Shown: positions 1 to 8,521 of the stretch, one piece after another
Numbering within the stretch: position 1 is the first letter of the stretch
How the letters are laid out: every line of letters begins with the position of its first letter
Origin: an uncultured Lysobacter sp.
Lineage (GTDB): Bacteria; Pseudomonadota; Gammaproteobacteria; Xanthomonadales; Xanthomonadaceae
Assembly: GCA_943913335.1 (NCBI GenBank)
Contig: CALTXS010000004.1
Span: 1-16,155 of the forward strand
DNA: 16,155 bases
Reading direction: 5' to 3'
Made by a program: the position numbers and the translations under genes
The notes under the pieces: generated by a model
What the model was told of the DNA's origin: nothing
What the model saw: only the letters and a program-made list of their open reading frames with translations
The model's database searches: none

Positions 1-1213
1 ACAGGCCGTAGACATCGGCATCGGACGGTGGCTCACAGCTCGCATCGGCATGGCGGCGCACGAACGCAGCGATTTGCTCGGCATTTTCTGCCGGCAGAAT
101 CGAACACGTGGCGTAGACCAGCACGCCGCCGGGTTGCAGCAAGTTCCAGGCATGGTTCAGCAGCTCCCGCTGCGTCGTAACCAATGCCTCTAAATCGTCG
201 GGACGGCGATGCAGAAGAATATCGGGCTGACGCCGCACCACACCGGTACCCGAGCACGGCGCATCCATCAGAATCCGATCAAAGTGCCTACCGTCGGCAA
301 ACTTACGCGCATCTTCAAGCAGCACCTCGACGCCGGGCAAGTCGCCGACCGTGCGCTGCAAGGTCTCGCGGATCTGCTGGACGCGACGCGCATTGTTATC
401 AGTCGCAACCAGTCGCTTGGGAGCAAAACGCTCCAGCAGCGATGCGGTTTTGCCCCCGGGCGCTGCGCACGCATCGAATACGGACATGTGCTCTTCGACA
501 TCGAGCAGCGGCGTCACCAGTTGCGCCGACAGATCCTGGACGGAGACATCGCCTTCGGCAAAGCCCGGCAGCTGCTGCATGGAGAGGGATGTCGTCAGTT
601 GCACAGCGTAGGGATCAGCAGCCACTGCCCGGGCTTCGATATCGGCATCCGCAAGGCGTTGCAGGTAGGCCGCACGCGTGCCGCGCCGCGCGTTGACGCG
701 CAGGAACAGCGGTGCTTGCTGCGCACTGCGGGCAAATACCTCGGCGGCCTGATCCGGATACGCTTCTATGACCGCATTGCGCAGGAAATCAGGCCATTCC
801 CACATCGCGTCCTGTTCGGGTAAGCCTTCGCGCTGCAGGCGACGCAGGATTGCGTTGACCATGCCCGACTGTCGCGTGCGCCGCATGGCATGTGCTGCAT
901 CGACGGTGGTAGCCAATGCCGCATGAGTGGGCAACTGCAGTTCCAGCAGCTGCGCCATGCCGACATAGAGCAAGGACCGCAGATCGGTATCACGTCGACC
1001 CAGAGGTCGCGCCATCATCGAATCAAGCCCCAGAGCATAGCGGCGTGCATTGCGCACCACAGCCATCAGGATGGCTTCGGCCAACGCCCGATCGCGGCTA
1101 TCGTCCAGTTGCGACAGTGACTCCTTGAGTACCGCCTTTAGAGAACGGCCATCGAACACAATGGCCTGCACCATGCGGGCCGCCAATATCCGTGTCTCGA
1201 CACCATTGCTCAT
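1..1213 (-). CDS. rsmB: 16S rRNA (cytosine-967-C5)-methyltransferase RsmB, 3' end cut by window edge
   Basis: This enzyme transfers a methyl group from S-adenosylmethionine to C5 of cytosine 967 of 16S rRNA. I translated the minus strand from ATG at 1213 and it stays open for 404 codons to the window edge; E. coli RsmB has 429 residues, so only a short C-terminus is missing. Residues 1-140 resemble the NusB-like RNA-binding domain. The methyltransferase domain shows the SAM loop DACAAPGGKT from residue 247, the motif MDAPCSGTG with Cys320, and YATCS with Cys370. These two cysteines match the E. coli pair Cys325 and Cys375, of which the latter is the nucleophile. The start lies 6 bases after the fmt stop, with no strong ribosome-binding site, so it is probably co-translated with fmt in a def-fmt-rsmB operon. 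The identity is firm. Confidence 0.96.
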   Translation of the reverse strand, partial: MSNGVETRILAARMVQAIVFDGRSLKAVLKESLSQLDDSRDRALAEAILMAVVRNARRYALGLDSMMARPLGRRDTDLRSLLYVGMAQLLELQLPTHAALATTVDAAHAMRRTRQSGMVNAILRRLQREGLPEQDAMWEWPDFLRNAVIEAYPDQAAEVFARSAQQAPLFLRVNARRGTRAAYLQRLADADIEARAVAADPYAVQLTTSLSMQQLPGFAEGDVSVQDLSAQLVTPLLDVEEHMSVFDACAAPGGKTASLLERFAPKRLVATDNNARRVQQIRETLQRTVGDLPGVEVLLEDARKFADGRHFDRILMDAPCSGTGVVRRQPDILLHRRPDDLEALVTTQRELLNHAWNLLQPGGVLVYATCSILPAENAEQIAAFVRRHADASCEPPSDADVYGL

Positions 1214-1219
1214 TGGGAT

Positions 1220-2134
1220 TTACTGCACTGTGCGTCGAGCGTTGACGTAGTCGGGCGCCGAGATCGGCTTGCCGCCATCGCGTTGCATACGGATGATTCG
1301 CAGGGCATCGCGACCGCAGCGCACATCAATCCCGCCTCGCGTGATGGCCAGCGTTTCGCCCGGACGCTCCGGGCCATCGTAAGCAATGGCAATGGCCTCG
1401 TGGATGCGCAAGCGCTCACCGTTAATGGTGGTCTCTGCCACCGGCCACGGATTGAAGGCGCGCACCAGGTTGGCGATCTCCGTTGCAGGGCGACCCCAGT
1501 CAATGATGGCTTCCTGCTTTTCGAGCTTGTGCGCATAGGTCACACCCTGGGACGATTGCGGCGTCGCGGCCGGCCGAATGCCGGCACGCAGCAGTGCCAG
1601 ACCGTCGTGCACGATCTGTCCGCCCCATTCGGCGAGCTTATCGTGCAGCATGCCACCGGTTTCATCGGGGTGAATCACCACCGGCACCGACATCAGCACC
1701 GGACCGGTATCCAGACCTTTTTCCATTTGCATCAGGCACACGCCCGTCTGCGTATCGCCGGCTTGAATGGCACGCTGAATCGGCGCGGCACCACGCCAGC
1801 GCGGCAACATCGAGGCATGCACATTCCAGCAACCGTCAGGAAACATCTGCAACACCGACGAAGGCAGGATCAGCCCATAAGCCACCACAATCATCAGATC
1901 GGCCTGATGCGCGCGCAGTTGCTCGCGCGTTTCCTTGTCGCGGAAATTCAGCGGCTGGTACACAGGAATGTCGCGCTTAAGCGCTTCGGCTTTCACCGGC
2001 GACGGCAGGATGCCGCGACCGCGACCCGCAGGCCGATCGGGCTGGGTGTACACCGCGACCACTTCGCCCTGACCGCAGGCGGCTTTCAGAGCGGGTACGG
2101 CAAATTCGGGCGTTCCGGCAAACACGATACGCAT
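1220..2134 (-). CDS. fmt: Methionyl-tRNA formyltransferase
   Basis: Fmt formylates the amino group of Met on initiator tRNA using 10-formyltetrahydrofolate, giving the fMet-tRNA used to start translation. The 304-residue product is close to the E. coli length of 315. The N-terminal Rossmann-like catalytic domain begins [16 protein letters not shown] and holds the basic loop RPAGRGRG around residues 34-41. The catalytic triad is visible: Asn104 and His106 in [17 protein letters not shown], and Asp142 in [11 protein letters not shown]-terminal OB-like tRNA-binding domain follows from about residue 205. An AAGGA lies about 11 bases before the ATG. The gene sits 47 bases after def and 6 bases before rsmB on the same strand, as in many proteobacteria, where Def and Fmt act at opposite ends of the formyl-Met cycle. 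Confidence 0.97.
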   Translation of the reverse strand: MRIVFAGTPEFAVPALKAACGQGEVVAVYTQPDRPAGRGRGILPSPVKAEALKRDIPVYQPLNFRDKETREQLRAHQADLMIVVAYGLILPSSVLQMFPDGCWNVHASMLPRWRGAAPIQRAIQAGDTQTGVCLMQMEKGLDTGPVLMSVPVVIHPDETGGMLHDKLAEWGGQIVHDGLALLRAGIRPAATPQSSQGVTYAHKLEKQEAIIDWGRPATEIANLVRAFNPWPVAETTINGERLRIHEAIAIAYDGPERPGETLAITRGGIDVRCGRDALRIIRMQRDGGKPISAPDYVNARRTVQ

Positions 2135-2181
2135 GAAGCAAACAATCCTTGACTGAAATCGGTAACGGCTACCGACGGCCG

Positions 2182-2691
2182 TTATTTGAACTTGGCGGCC
2201 TTGGCCAGCTTCTTGCGCACCATCTCGCGTTTCAGCGGCGACAGATAATCCACAAACAGCTTGCCGTCGAGATGATCCATTTCATGCTGGATACACACCG
2301 CCAACACACCATCGGCCTTCATTTCGAAGGCATCGCCATTGCGGTCCATCGCCCGCACGGTGATCGAGTTGGCGCGGGCCACATCGGCAAAAATGTTGGG
2401 CACCGACAGACAGCCTTCCTGATAGATCTGCTCGCCGTCGCGCTCCGTAATTTCGGGGTTGACGAATACCAGCGGCTCGTCGTGCTCTTCGCTGACGTCA
2501 ATCACCATGAACCGCTGATGGACGTCGACCTGACTGGCGGCCAGACCGATGCCGGGCGCATCGTACATCGTCTCGAACATGTCATCGAGCAGCTGCTGGA
2601 AGGCCGGCTCGCGGACCTGCTCAGGAGTCAGCGGCGTGGCGACGGTTCGCAAGCGGGGATCGGGGAATTCAAGAATTGGGAGCAAGGCCAT
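2182..2691 (-). CDS. def: Peptide deformylase
   Basis: Def is a metalloprotease that removes the formyl group from the N-terminal methionine of nascent proteins at the ribosome exit. From ATG at 2691 the product has 169 residues, the same length as the E. coli enzyme. All three family motifs are present: GIGLAASQ (47-54), EGCLS (92-96) with metal ligand Cys94, and QHEMDH (135-140) with ligands His136 and His140 and catalytic Glu137. The frame stays open further upstream to 2793, but the extra residues look unlike the family and the protein begins naturally at [16 protein letters not shown] basic Lys/Arg-rich C-terminal helix ends the protein, as in ribosome-associated deformylases. It is the first gene of def-fmt-rsmB and is divergent from dprA. 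No clear promoter hexamer pair was found in the short gap. Confidence 0.97.
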   Translation of the reverse strand: MALLPILEFPDPRLRTVATPLTPEQVREPAFQQLLDDMFETMYDAPGIGLAASQVDVHQRFMVIDVSEEHDEPLVFVNPEITERDGEQIYQEGCLSVPNIFADVARANSITVRAMDRNGDAFEMKADGVLAVCIQHEMDHLDGKLFVDYLSPLKREMVRKKLAKAAKFK

Positions 2692-2799
2692 AACGCAGCA
2701 AGGTTCTTCACGGATTAACGGGATATTGTAACGCCCGTCACCTCGGTGCGCCCGTTCGTCGGCGTGAGGTCGGACTTGGCCGCGCGAGCCCACCAGCCC

Positions 2800-4014
2800 A
2801 TGACAAGGTGGCCCCTTTCATTGGCAACCGACTGCGAGCCCATCGTGCCGAAACCCGACCATGCAGAGACCGTACTGCGCATTCTCAGACTGCGCGGGGC
2901 GTATTCCTATCGGCAAGCCCATTTAATGGACACGACGGAGCCACCCGATCTGGCGCGGCTGCTAGCGGCCACCCCCGGCAAGTTTACGGATCCGCATGGG
3001 GCCCTGACCAACACCCCCGAATTCATGGAATCGCTGGCGGGGGCCCTGCGCTGGCTCGAGCACCCTAACCACCACCTGATCACCTGCAGGGACCCTTGCT
3101 ACCCGCCCCTGCTAAAGCGCGCCAACGGCCCGCTGGGCCTATTTGTCGATGGCGAACCGCTCCTGCTGCAGCAGCCGTCGCTGGCGGTGATCGGCTCGCG
3201 CAATCCGTCGGTCGATGGCATTGCCAACACCCGCGATTTCGTACGCGCACTGACCACCACCGGCCTAGGCATTGTCTCCGGGCTGGCCGCCGGCATCGAC
3301 TCGGTGGCCCATCGTGAGGCGCTGGATTGCGAGGCCACCACCATCGCCGTGGTCGGCACCGGCCCGGACGTGGCCTATCCCTTGGCTCATAGGGCCCTGC
3401 AGGAGCAGATCGCGGCCGCGGGCGCCGTCGTCACCGAGCAGTGGCCGGGCTCTCCGCCGCGCCGTGAGCACTTCCCGGCCCGCAACCGCATCATTGCGGG
3501 CCTGAGCCTGGCCACGCTGGTGATGGAGTCGGCCATAGGCTCGGGCACGGTCATTACGGCCGAGGCGGCCGCCAATCTGGGGCGCGACGTGTTTACAGTG
3601 CCGGGCAACATCCACAACCCCCTGTACCGCGGCAACCACGCCCTGCTCCGCGGCGGTGCCATTCTGGTCCAGTCCGCCGAGGAACTGCTGCCCGACCTGA
3701 ACTTTATCGTGCAAGGCGCCCTAAGCGATTTGTACGAAACCCATACGAAACTGGTAGAGCGTCTCGCACCGGCGCCTTTCCGGTTCCCACTTGAAAAGCC
3801 GCTGGTCGGCCCCGACTACTACAGCTTGTGGGGCGCATTGGGCGAAACCCCTAGGGATATGGGTACACTGTCGTCCATGACGGGATTGACCACGGCCAAA
3901 CTGTCTGTCATGTTGATGGAACTGGTGACGCTGGGACAGGTCATTCGCAACAACGGTCGTTATCGGTTGTCACTCCACCCCACAGCCCCCCAGCGTGCCC
4001 GGAGAGGAACATGA
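2800..4014 (+). CDS. dprA: DNA-processing protein DprA (Smf)
   Basis: DprA binds incoming single-stranded DNA in natural transformation and loads RecA on it; it is also kept in many bacteria not known to be competent. With the ATG at 2800 the protein has 404 residues. The Rossmann-like DNA-binding core shows GSRNPS (from residue 132), SGLAAGID (160-167) and [10 protein letters not shown] (from 225). A C-terminal winged-helix (about residues 340-392) is of the type that contacts partners in other DprA proteins. The start is uncertain. GTG 2746 would give 422 residues. TTG 2821 gives 397 and has AAGGTGG about 8 bases upstream, the best ribosome-binding site of the set. GTG 2845 is also possible. 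The stop overlaps the smg start (ATGA). The gene starts close to divergent def, without the LysM gene often found between them in Pseudomonas and Xanthomonas. Confidence 0.95.
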   Translation: MTRWPLSLATDCEPIVPKPDHAETVLRILRLRGAYSYRQAHLMDTTEPPDLARLLAATPGKFTDPHGALTNTPEFMESLAGALRWLEHPNHHLITCRDPCYPPLLKRANGPLGLFVDGEPLLLQQPSLAVIGSRNPSVDGIANTRDFVRALTTTGLGIVSGLAAGIDSVAHREALDCEATTIAVVGTGPDVAYPLAHRALQEQIAAAGAVVTEQWPGSPPRREHFPARNRIIAGLSLATLVMESAIGSGTVITAEAAANLGRDVFTVPGNIHNPLYRGNHALLRGGAILVQSAEELLPDLNFIVQGALSDLYETHTKLVERLAPAPFRFPLEKPLVGPDYYSLWGALGETPRDMGTLSSMTGLTTAKLSVMLMELVTLGQVIRNNGRYRLSLHPTAPQRARRGT

Positions 4015-4505
4015 AGGAAAGCATTTTAGACGTACTGTTGTATCTGTTCGAGCACTACCTGAGCTCGGATTCCGACCCGGTCCGCGATCGCAATCAGCTG
4101 ATTGCCGGCCCTCTGGTCGAAGATCTCGGTCGCGCCGGCTTTTCCCCGCAGGAGATCAAGAAAGCCTTCGACTGGCTCGATGGCCTGGATCGCCAACGCC
4201 CCGCCGATGCCGTCGTCGAGCCCGTTGTGGCCGGCCCGACCCGTGTGTACCATGGCCCGGAACTGGAAAAGTTCGATATCGAATGCCTGAATTTCCTGAT
4301 GCGGCTGGAACGCACAGGGGTACTGAACGCAGCCCAGCGCGAGGTCGTAGTGGACCGCGCCATGGCCCTGGACCAGGACCCGTTGGAACTTGACGATCTG
4401 AAATGGGTCGTACTGATGGTACTGTTCAACCAGCCCGGTAGCGAAGCCGCTTACGCCTGGATGGAAACTCAGATGTTCGCGGACGATCCGGAATGGCTAC
4501 ACTAG
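4011..4505 (+). CDS. smg: Smg family protein (DUF494)
   Basis: This is an acidic 164-residue protein, close to the 157 residues of E. coli Smg, beginning [17 protein letters not shown], which is typical of the family. No enzyme motif, signal peptide or membrane segment is visible. The C-terminal half ([17 protein letters not shown]) is the other recognisable family stretch. The biochemical role is unknown. Its constant pairing with dprA, and often topA, suggests a link to DNA topology or processing, but that is inference only. The ATG overlaps the dprA stop as ATGA, with GGAGAGG about 3 bases before it, so the two genes should be translationally coupled. The next gene, topA, starts 144 bases later and has its own promoter candidate. 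Confidence 0.93.
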   Translation: MKESILDVLLYLFEHYLSSDSDPVRDRNQLIAGPLVEDLGRAGFSPQEIKKAFDWLDGLDRQRPADAVVEPVVAGPTRVYHGPELEKFDIECLNFLMRLERTGVLNAAQREVVVDRAMALDQDPLELDDLKWVVLMVLFNQPGSEAAYAWMETQMFADDPEWLH

Positions 4506-4528
4506 GCTGAACAAATCCCCCCACCCCC

Positions 4529-4570
4529 TTGACAGAGGCGGCGGGTCTGCTTCAACAATAAATATATAAG
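4529..4570 (+). promoter_or_regulatory. Candidate sigma70 promoter for topA
   Basis: A perfect -35 hexamer TTGACA (4529-4534) lies in the smg-topA gap, followed by an A+T-rich stretch. Two -10 candidates exist: AACAAT at 4554-4559 (4 of 6 matches, 19-base spacer, rather long) and TATAAG at 4565-4570 (5 of 6 matches, but too far from the TTGACA to pair with it). Either would give a topA transcript whose first bases form the hairpin at 4575-4598. topA promoters are supercoiling-responsive in E. coli; whether this one is cannot be read from the sequence. Confidence 0.45.
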
Positions 4571-4574
4571 AGTG

Positions 4575-4598
4575 ACGCCCACCCCCTACGGTGGGCGT
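4575..4598 (+). terminator. Hairpin between smg and topA (weak terminator or topA 5' leader stem)
   Basis: A perfect 9-bp stem, ACGCCCACC (4575-4583) with GGTGGGCGT (4590-4598), encloses a 6-base loop. It is followed by TGGTGTCTGG rather than a run of T, so it is a poor intrinsic terminator. Because a promoter candidate lies just upstream, it could instead protect the 5' end of the topA mRNA. Confidence 0.45.
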
Positions 4599-4649
4599 TG
4601 GTGTCTGGACGGACCGAGCTAACCCGCGGTTCGCCGATCCGAGGAATCA

Positions 4650-7148
4650 ATGGCAACTAACCTGCTGATTGTCGAATCGCCCGCCAAGGCGAAGACCATT
4701 AATAAGTACCTGGGCAAGGACTTCGAGGTATTGGCCTCGTACGGTCACGTCCGCGACGTGGTACCCAAAGACGGCTCCGTCGATCCTGACAAGCACTTTG
4801 AGATTCAGTGGCAACTGAATGACAAGAGTGCCAAACACCTCGACCAGATTTTCAGGGCAGCCAAGACCGCCGACAACATCTATCTCGCCACCGACCCGGA
4901 TCGCGAGGGTGAGGCCATCTCATGGCATCTGTCCGAGATCATGGGCAAAAAGGGTCTGCTCAAGGGTCGCAACGTCAAACGTGTCGTCTTTACCGAGGTC
5001 ACCAAGTCCGCCGTACTGGATGCCGTCGCCAACCCGCGCGACATCTCCGAATGGCTCGTTGATGCCTACAAAGCGCGCCGTGCCCTGGACTATCTGGTCG
5101 GCTTCAAAATCTCGCCGCTGCTGTGGCGATATGTGCGCGGCGCCAAGTCCGCCGGCCGGGTGCAATCGCCGGCCCTGCGTCTGATTGTTGAGCGCGAGGC
5201 GGAGATCGAGGCCTTCGTGTCGCAGGAATACTGGAGCATGGAGGCGCAGTGCCGTCATCCTAGCCAGGATTTCACCGCCCGCCTGATCCGTCTCGACGGC
5301 AACAAGGCAGAGCAGTTCAGTCTGACCGATAGCAAGGGCGCTCATGCGGCCCGCGATCGCATCCTGCAGGCTGCCGATGGCCGTCTGCGCGTCACCGATG
5401 TCAGCAGCAAGGAGCGCAAGCGTCGTGCGGCCCCGCCGTTCACCACTTCGACCCTGCAGCAGGAGGCCGGCCGCAAGCTCGGCTTCCCTACCCGCAAGAC
5501 CATGCAGGTCGCGCAGAAACTGTACGAAGGCATCCGTATCGGCGAGGAAGGCACCGTCGGTCTGATCAGCTACATGCGTACCGACTCGGTGTCCCTGTCG
5601 GGCGAGGCGCTATCGCAACTGCGCGATGTGATCGCCCGCGACTACGGCATCGAGAACCTGCCGGACAAGCCGAATTTCTACCGCAACAAGAACAGCAATG
5701 CCCAGGAGGCCCACGAAGCGATCCGCCCGACGTCGGCTCTTCGTCGTCCTGAGCAGATTGCGCAGTATCTGTCGGATGACGAGCGCAAGCTGTACTCGCT
5801 GGTCTGGAAGCGCGCAGTGGCCTCGCAAATGATTCCGGCCACCATGAACACGGTGTCCATTGATCTCACCGCAGGCACCGAGCATGCGTTCCGCGCCTCG
5901 GGCACCACCGTGGTGGTCGCCGGCTTCCTGAATGTGTACGAAGAAGGTCGCGACGCCCGCAAGGCCGATGAAGACGATGACGGCCGCAAGTTGCCGGCGC
6001 TGAAGGTCGGTGATGCGGTCGATCTGCAGGATGTGGTGACCGCTCAGCATTTCACCGAGCCCCCGCCGCGCTTTACCGAAGCATCGCTGGTCAAGGCGCT
6101 CGAGGAATACGGCATCGGTCGGCCTTCGACCTACGCATCGATCATTTCGACGCTGCTGTACAAGGACTACACGACGCTGGTCAACAAGAGCTTCCGTCCG
6201 ACGGATCTTGGCCGCGTGCTGACCATGTTCCTGACCGAGTACTTCACCCGCTACGTGGACTATAACTTCACGGCAGGCATGGAGGATGAGCTCGACAAGA
6301 TCGCCGAAGGCAAGGCGCAGTGGCTCGATGTCATGGCCGGCTTCTGGAAGGAATTCGGCGAGAAAATCCGTGAGATCACGCTGATGATCAACGGCCGCGA
6401 GGTCAAGTTCCCCGGCATCGTGGAGCTCGGCACCGATCCCAAGTCCGGCAAGCCCTTGAGTGCGCGCGTCGGTCAGTACGGCGCCTTCGCACAGATCGGC
6501 ACGGTCGAGGACGAGGAGAAGCCCAAGTTCGCTTCGCTGCGTCCGCATCAGAGTATTTTCAACATCACGGCAAGCGAGGCGCTGGAACTGTTCGGTCTGC
6601 CGCGCGAGTTGGGCGTGGTCGATGGCCAATCGGTGATTGCGGCGGTGGGTCCGTTCGGTGCCTACGTCAAGAAAGGCGACACCAACGCTTCGCTCAAGAA
6701 AGAGGATGACCCCTACACCATTGAACTGGACCGCGCGCTGTTCCTGATCAATGAGAAGGAAGAGTTCATCCGTAATCGCATCATCAAAGAGTTCGATGGC
6801 TCTGCAATTCAGGTACTCAACGGTCGTTTTGGCCCGTACCTGAGCGATGGTGCCCTCAACGGCAAGATCCCCAAAGATGTCGATCCGACAAGCGTGACGC
6901 TGGAACAGGCGCAGGCGTGGCTGACCGAGACGGGCAAGCCGGCGCGACGTGGTTTTGGCCGCGGCGCCAAAAAGACGGCCGCCAAGAAAGTGGCCAAGAA
7001 GGCAGCGACCAAGACCGTTGCCGCCAAGAAAACAGCGGTAAAAAAAGCGGCAAAGAAAACAGCGGCGAAAAAGGCAGCCAAAAAAGCGGTAAAGAAAACC
7101 GCCGCCAAAAAGGTTGCGAAAAAGGCCGCTAAGAAAGCCGCCGAATGA
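4650..7148 (+). CDS. topA: DNA topoisomerase I with Lys/Ala-rich tail
   Basis: TopA (type IA) relaxes negative supercoils through a transient 5'-phosphotyrosine. The 832-residue protein starts at an ATG with GAGGA 5 bases upstream. The Toprim domain holds Glu9 in VESPAKAK and Asp82, Asp84 and Glu86 in DPDREGE, the metal site. GRVQSPALRLIVEREAE follows. The catalytic Tyr308 lies in ISYMRTDSVS (E. coli Tyr319). PFTTSTLQQEA and GIGRPSTYASII are further type IA motifs. From about residue 590 come topoisomerase C-terminal repeats without zinc fingers: the whole protein has a single cysteine (Cys201), unlike E. coli TopA with its tetracysteine ribbons. The last 60 residues (773-832) are 25 Lys mixed with Ala, Val and Thr, in AAKK-like repeats. 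The stop overlaps the tsaC start. Such tails are known in beta- and some gammaproteobacterial TopA. Confidence 0.98.
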   Translation: MATNLLIVESPAKAKTINKYLGKDFEVLASYGHVRDVVPKDGSVDPDKHFEIQWQLNDKSAKHLDQIFRAAKTADNIYLATDPDREGEAISWHLSEIMGKKGLLKGRNVKRVVFTEVTKSAVLDAVANPRDISEWLVDAYKARRALDYLVGFKISPLLWRYVRGAKSAGRVQSPALRLIVEREAEIEAFVSQEYWSMEAQCRHPSQDFTARLIRLDGNKAEQFSLTDSKGAHAARDRILQAADGRLRVTDVSSKERKRRAAPPFTTSTLQQEAGRKLGFPTRKTMQVAQKLYEGIRIGEEGTVGLISYMRTDSVSLSGEALSQLRDVIARDYGIENLPDKPNFYRNKNSNAQEAHEAIRPTSALRRPEQIAQYLSDDERKLYSLVWKRAVASQMIPATMNTVSIDLTAGTEHAFRASGTTVVVAGFLNVYEEGRDARKADEDDDGRKLPALKVGDAVDLQDVVTAQHFTEPPPRFTEASLVKALEEYGIGRPSTYASIISTLLYKDYTTLVNKSFRPTDLGRVLTMFLTEYFTRYVDYNFTAGMEDELDKIAEGKAQWLDVMAGFWKEFGEKIREITLMINGREVKFPGIVELGTDPKSGKPLSARVGQYGAFAQIGTVEDEEKPKFASLRPHQSIFNITASEALELFGLPRELGVVDGQSVIAAVGPFGAYVKKGDTNASLKKEDDPYTIELDRALFLINEKEEFIRNRIIKEFDGSAIQVLNGRFGPYLSDGALNGKIPKDVDPTSVTLEQAQAWLTETGKPARRGFGRGAKKTAAKKVAKKAATKTVAAKKTAVKKAAKKTAAKKAAKKAVKKTAAKKVAKKAAKKAAE
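6966..7145 (+). repeat. Low-complexity AAKK-coding repeat in topA
   Basis: About 180 bases encode the lysine-rich tail of topoisomerase I (residues 773-832). The units are mostly 4-5 codons (AAKK, TAAKK, VAKK, AVKK). The DNA is an imperfect tandem repeat in which lysine codons alternate between AAG and AAA, so the copies have diverged at the base level while keeping the amino-acid pattern. Such tracts can change length by slippage between strains. Confidence 0.8.
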
Positions 7149-7714
7149 TGCCGAATCTGCCGCGCGCTTCGGTGACGCAGTGTGCGGCGATCATCGCCTG
7201 CGGCGGCTTGGTGCTGTACCCGACCGAGGGCGTCTGGGGCCTGGGTTGCGACCCGAGTAACGAGGCGGCTGTACGACGTCTGCTGGCGCTCAAGCAACGT
7301 GACGAGGCCAAGGGCCTGATCCTGATTGCCGGCGCCACCGCGCAGCTCGATGCCTGGGTGGACTGGTCGTCACTCGATGCCGAGCAGCACGCGCGGGCGC
7401 TGCGCACCTGGCCCGGCTTTCATACCTGGATCGTGCCGTGCCGTCAGGCAACCCCGACGTGGATCCGCGGACGGCACGACAGTGTCGCGGTGCGGGTGAC
7501 CGCGCATCCTGCCGTTGCCACGATGTGCTCACAGTTCGGCAAGGCCATCGTATCCACATCGGCGAACCTGGCGACCAAGCCCTCGCCCCTGCACCTGCGC
7601 GAAGTGTCTGCTGAGATTCTGGCCGGCGTGGATGCGATCTGCGAGGGCGAGACTCTGGGTTATACCTCGCCGTCTCAAATTCACGATGCCGCGTCCGGCG
7701 CGATTGTGCGCTAG
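7145..7714 (+). CDS. tsaC: L-threonylcarbamoyladenylate synthase TsaC (YrdC/RimN)
   Basis: TsaC makes threonylcarbamoyl-AMP from threonine, bicarbonate and ATP, the first step of the t6A37 modification of ANN-decoding tRNAs; TsaBDE complete it. The 189-residue product matches E. coli TsaC (190) and is the short form, without the Sua5 domain. Family motifs are LYPTEGVWGLGCDP (from about residue 23), KQRDEAKGLILI (from about 50), SVAVRVTAHP, STSANLA (137-143) and the C-terminal SPSQIHDAASGAIVR. The ATG at 7145 overlaps the topA stop (ATGATG, with TGA at 7146-7148); the second ATG at 7148 is equally possible. There is no strong ribosome-binding site, so translation is probably coupled to topA. 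The gene ends 9 bases before the end of the convergent dehydrogenase gene. Confidence 0.95.
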   Translation: MMPNLPRASVTQCAAIIACGGLVLYPTEGVWGLGCDPSNEAAVRRLLALKQRDEAKGLILIAGATAQLDAWVDWSSLDAEQHARALRTWPGFHTWIVPCRQATPTWIRGRHDSVAVRVTAHPAVATMCSQFGKAIVSTSANLATKPSPLHLREVSAEILAGVDAICEGETLGYTSPSQIHDAASGAIVR

Positions 7715-7723
7715 AACCCTGCG

Positions 7724-8500
7724 TTAGAACCCGTAGCGCAGGAACCCGCCGTCGACCGCGATGCATTCGCCGGTCACATACGACGAGGCCGGCATGCACA
7801 AGAAGGCGATCGCGGCAGCCACCTCTTCGGGCTCACCGACGCGACCCATGGGCGTGCGCAACAGTACATCATCGAGATAATCGGGATCGGCCAGCTTGCT
7901 CTGCGTGCGACGCGTGCGGATGTACCACGGTGCCACCGCGTTGACGCGAATACCGTCATCAGCCCATTCGGCTGCAAGATTGCGGGTCATCTGGTGCAGT
8001 GCCGCCTTGGTCATGCCGTACACCACGCCGGTGCGCACATGGGTAAGTCCGGACACACTGCCGACATTGACGATGGCCGTCGCGGCGTGCCGCGTCAGCA
8101 AGGGATAACACAGGCGCGACATCTCGAACGCCGAAAACGTGTTGAGCTCGAACAGCGCGCGCCACTGATCCTCGGTGTACTCGGTCGCCGGCAGACTTTG
8201 ATTGCCGCCGGCATTGTTGATCAGCAAATGCAGACCGTCACCGAAATCCTCGACCCAGTCGATCAGATCGTGCCGCTCGCTGTCCACCGACACGTCAGCG
8301 GCAAACACATCAATGTCGGCCGAAGGCATTTCCTCGAGTAATTCCTGCCGCACGCGATCCAGTGTTTCGTCGTCACGGCCGTTGATCAGCACCGTGGCAC
8401 CGAGAGAAGCCAACTCACGCGCGGTGGCCAAGCCAATGCCGGCGCTACCGCCGGTGATCAGTGCAGTTTTGCCGTCCAGGCGCCAGCGATCATCGGTCAT
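7724..8500 (-). CDS. SDR family oxidoreductase (tropinone-reductase-like)
   Basis: This is a 258-residue classical short-chain dehydrogenase/reductase, using NAD(H) or NADP(H); its substrate is unknown. The nucleotide-binding TGGSAGIG lies near residues 16-23, and an Arg in the following NGRDDE points to NADPH preference. NNAGGN (structural), GSVSG with the catalytic Ser, and VYGMTKAAL with Tyr and Lys complete the active site. The C-terminal [12 protein letters not shown] is the usual SDR ending. NNAGGN and the overall spacing resemble plant tropinone reductases and their bacterial relatives, but this family name does not predict the substrate. I chose ATG 8500 because CGGAG lies 5 bases before it; ATG 8515 would add five residues and lacks such a site. 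It follows sppA by 21 bases on the same strand, so it is probably the last gene of a MATE-sppA-SDR transcript. Confidence 0.93.
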   Translation of the reverse strand: MTDDRWRLDGKTALITGGSAGIGLATARELASLGATVLINGRDDETLDRVRQELLEEMPSADIDVFAADVSVDSERHDLIDWVEDFGDGLHLLINNAGGNQSLPATEYTEDQWRALFELNTFSAFEMSRLCYPLLTRHAATAIVNVGSVSGLTHVRTGVVYGMTKAALHQMTRNLAAEWADDGIRVNAVAPWYIRTRRTQSKLADPDYLDDVLLRTPMGRVGEPEEVAAAIAFLCMPASSYVTGECIAVDGGFLRYGF

Positions 8501-8521
8501 GGGGACTCCGGGCATTCACGG

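Noticed and set aside
1283..2152. 289-codon open frame on the plus strand opposite fmt
   Set aside because: It mirrors the fmt coding sequence, is very His- and Arg-rich and has no recognisable motif.
2692..2793. N-terminal extension of the deformylase to 2793
   Set aside because: The extra 34 residues are Arg-rich, unlike the family, and overlap the divergent dprA start region; the protein of 169 residues from 2691 matches the family length.
5610..6629. 339-codon open frame on the minus strand inside topA
   Set aside because: It lies fully antisense to an unmistakable topoisomerase gene, has no recognisable domain, and is explained by codon bias of the high-GC sense strand.
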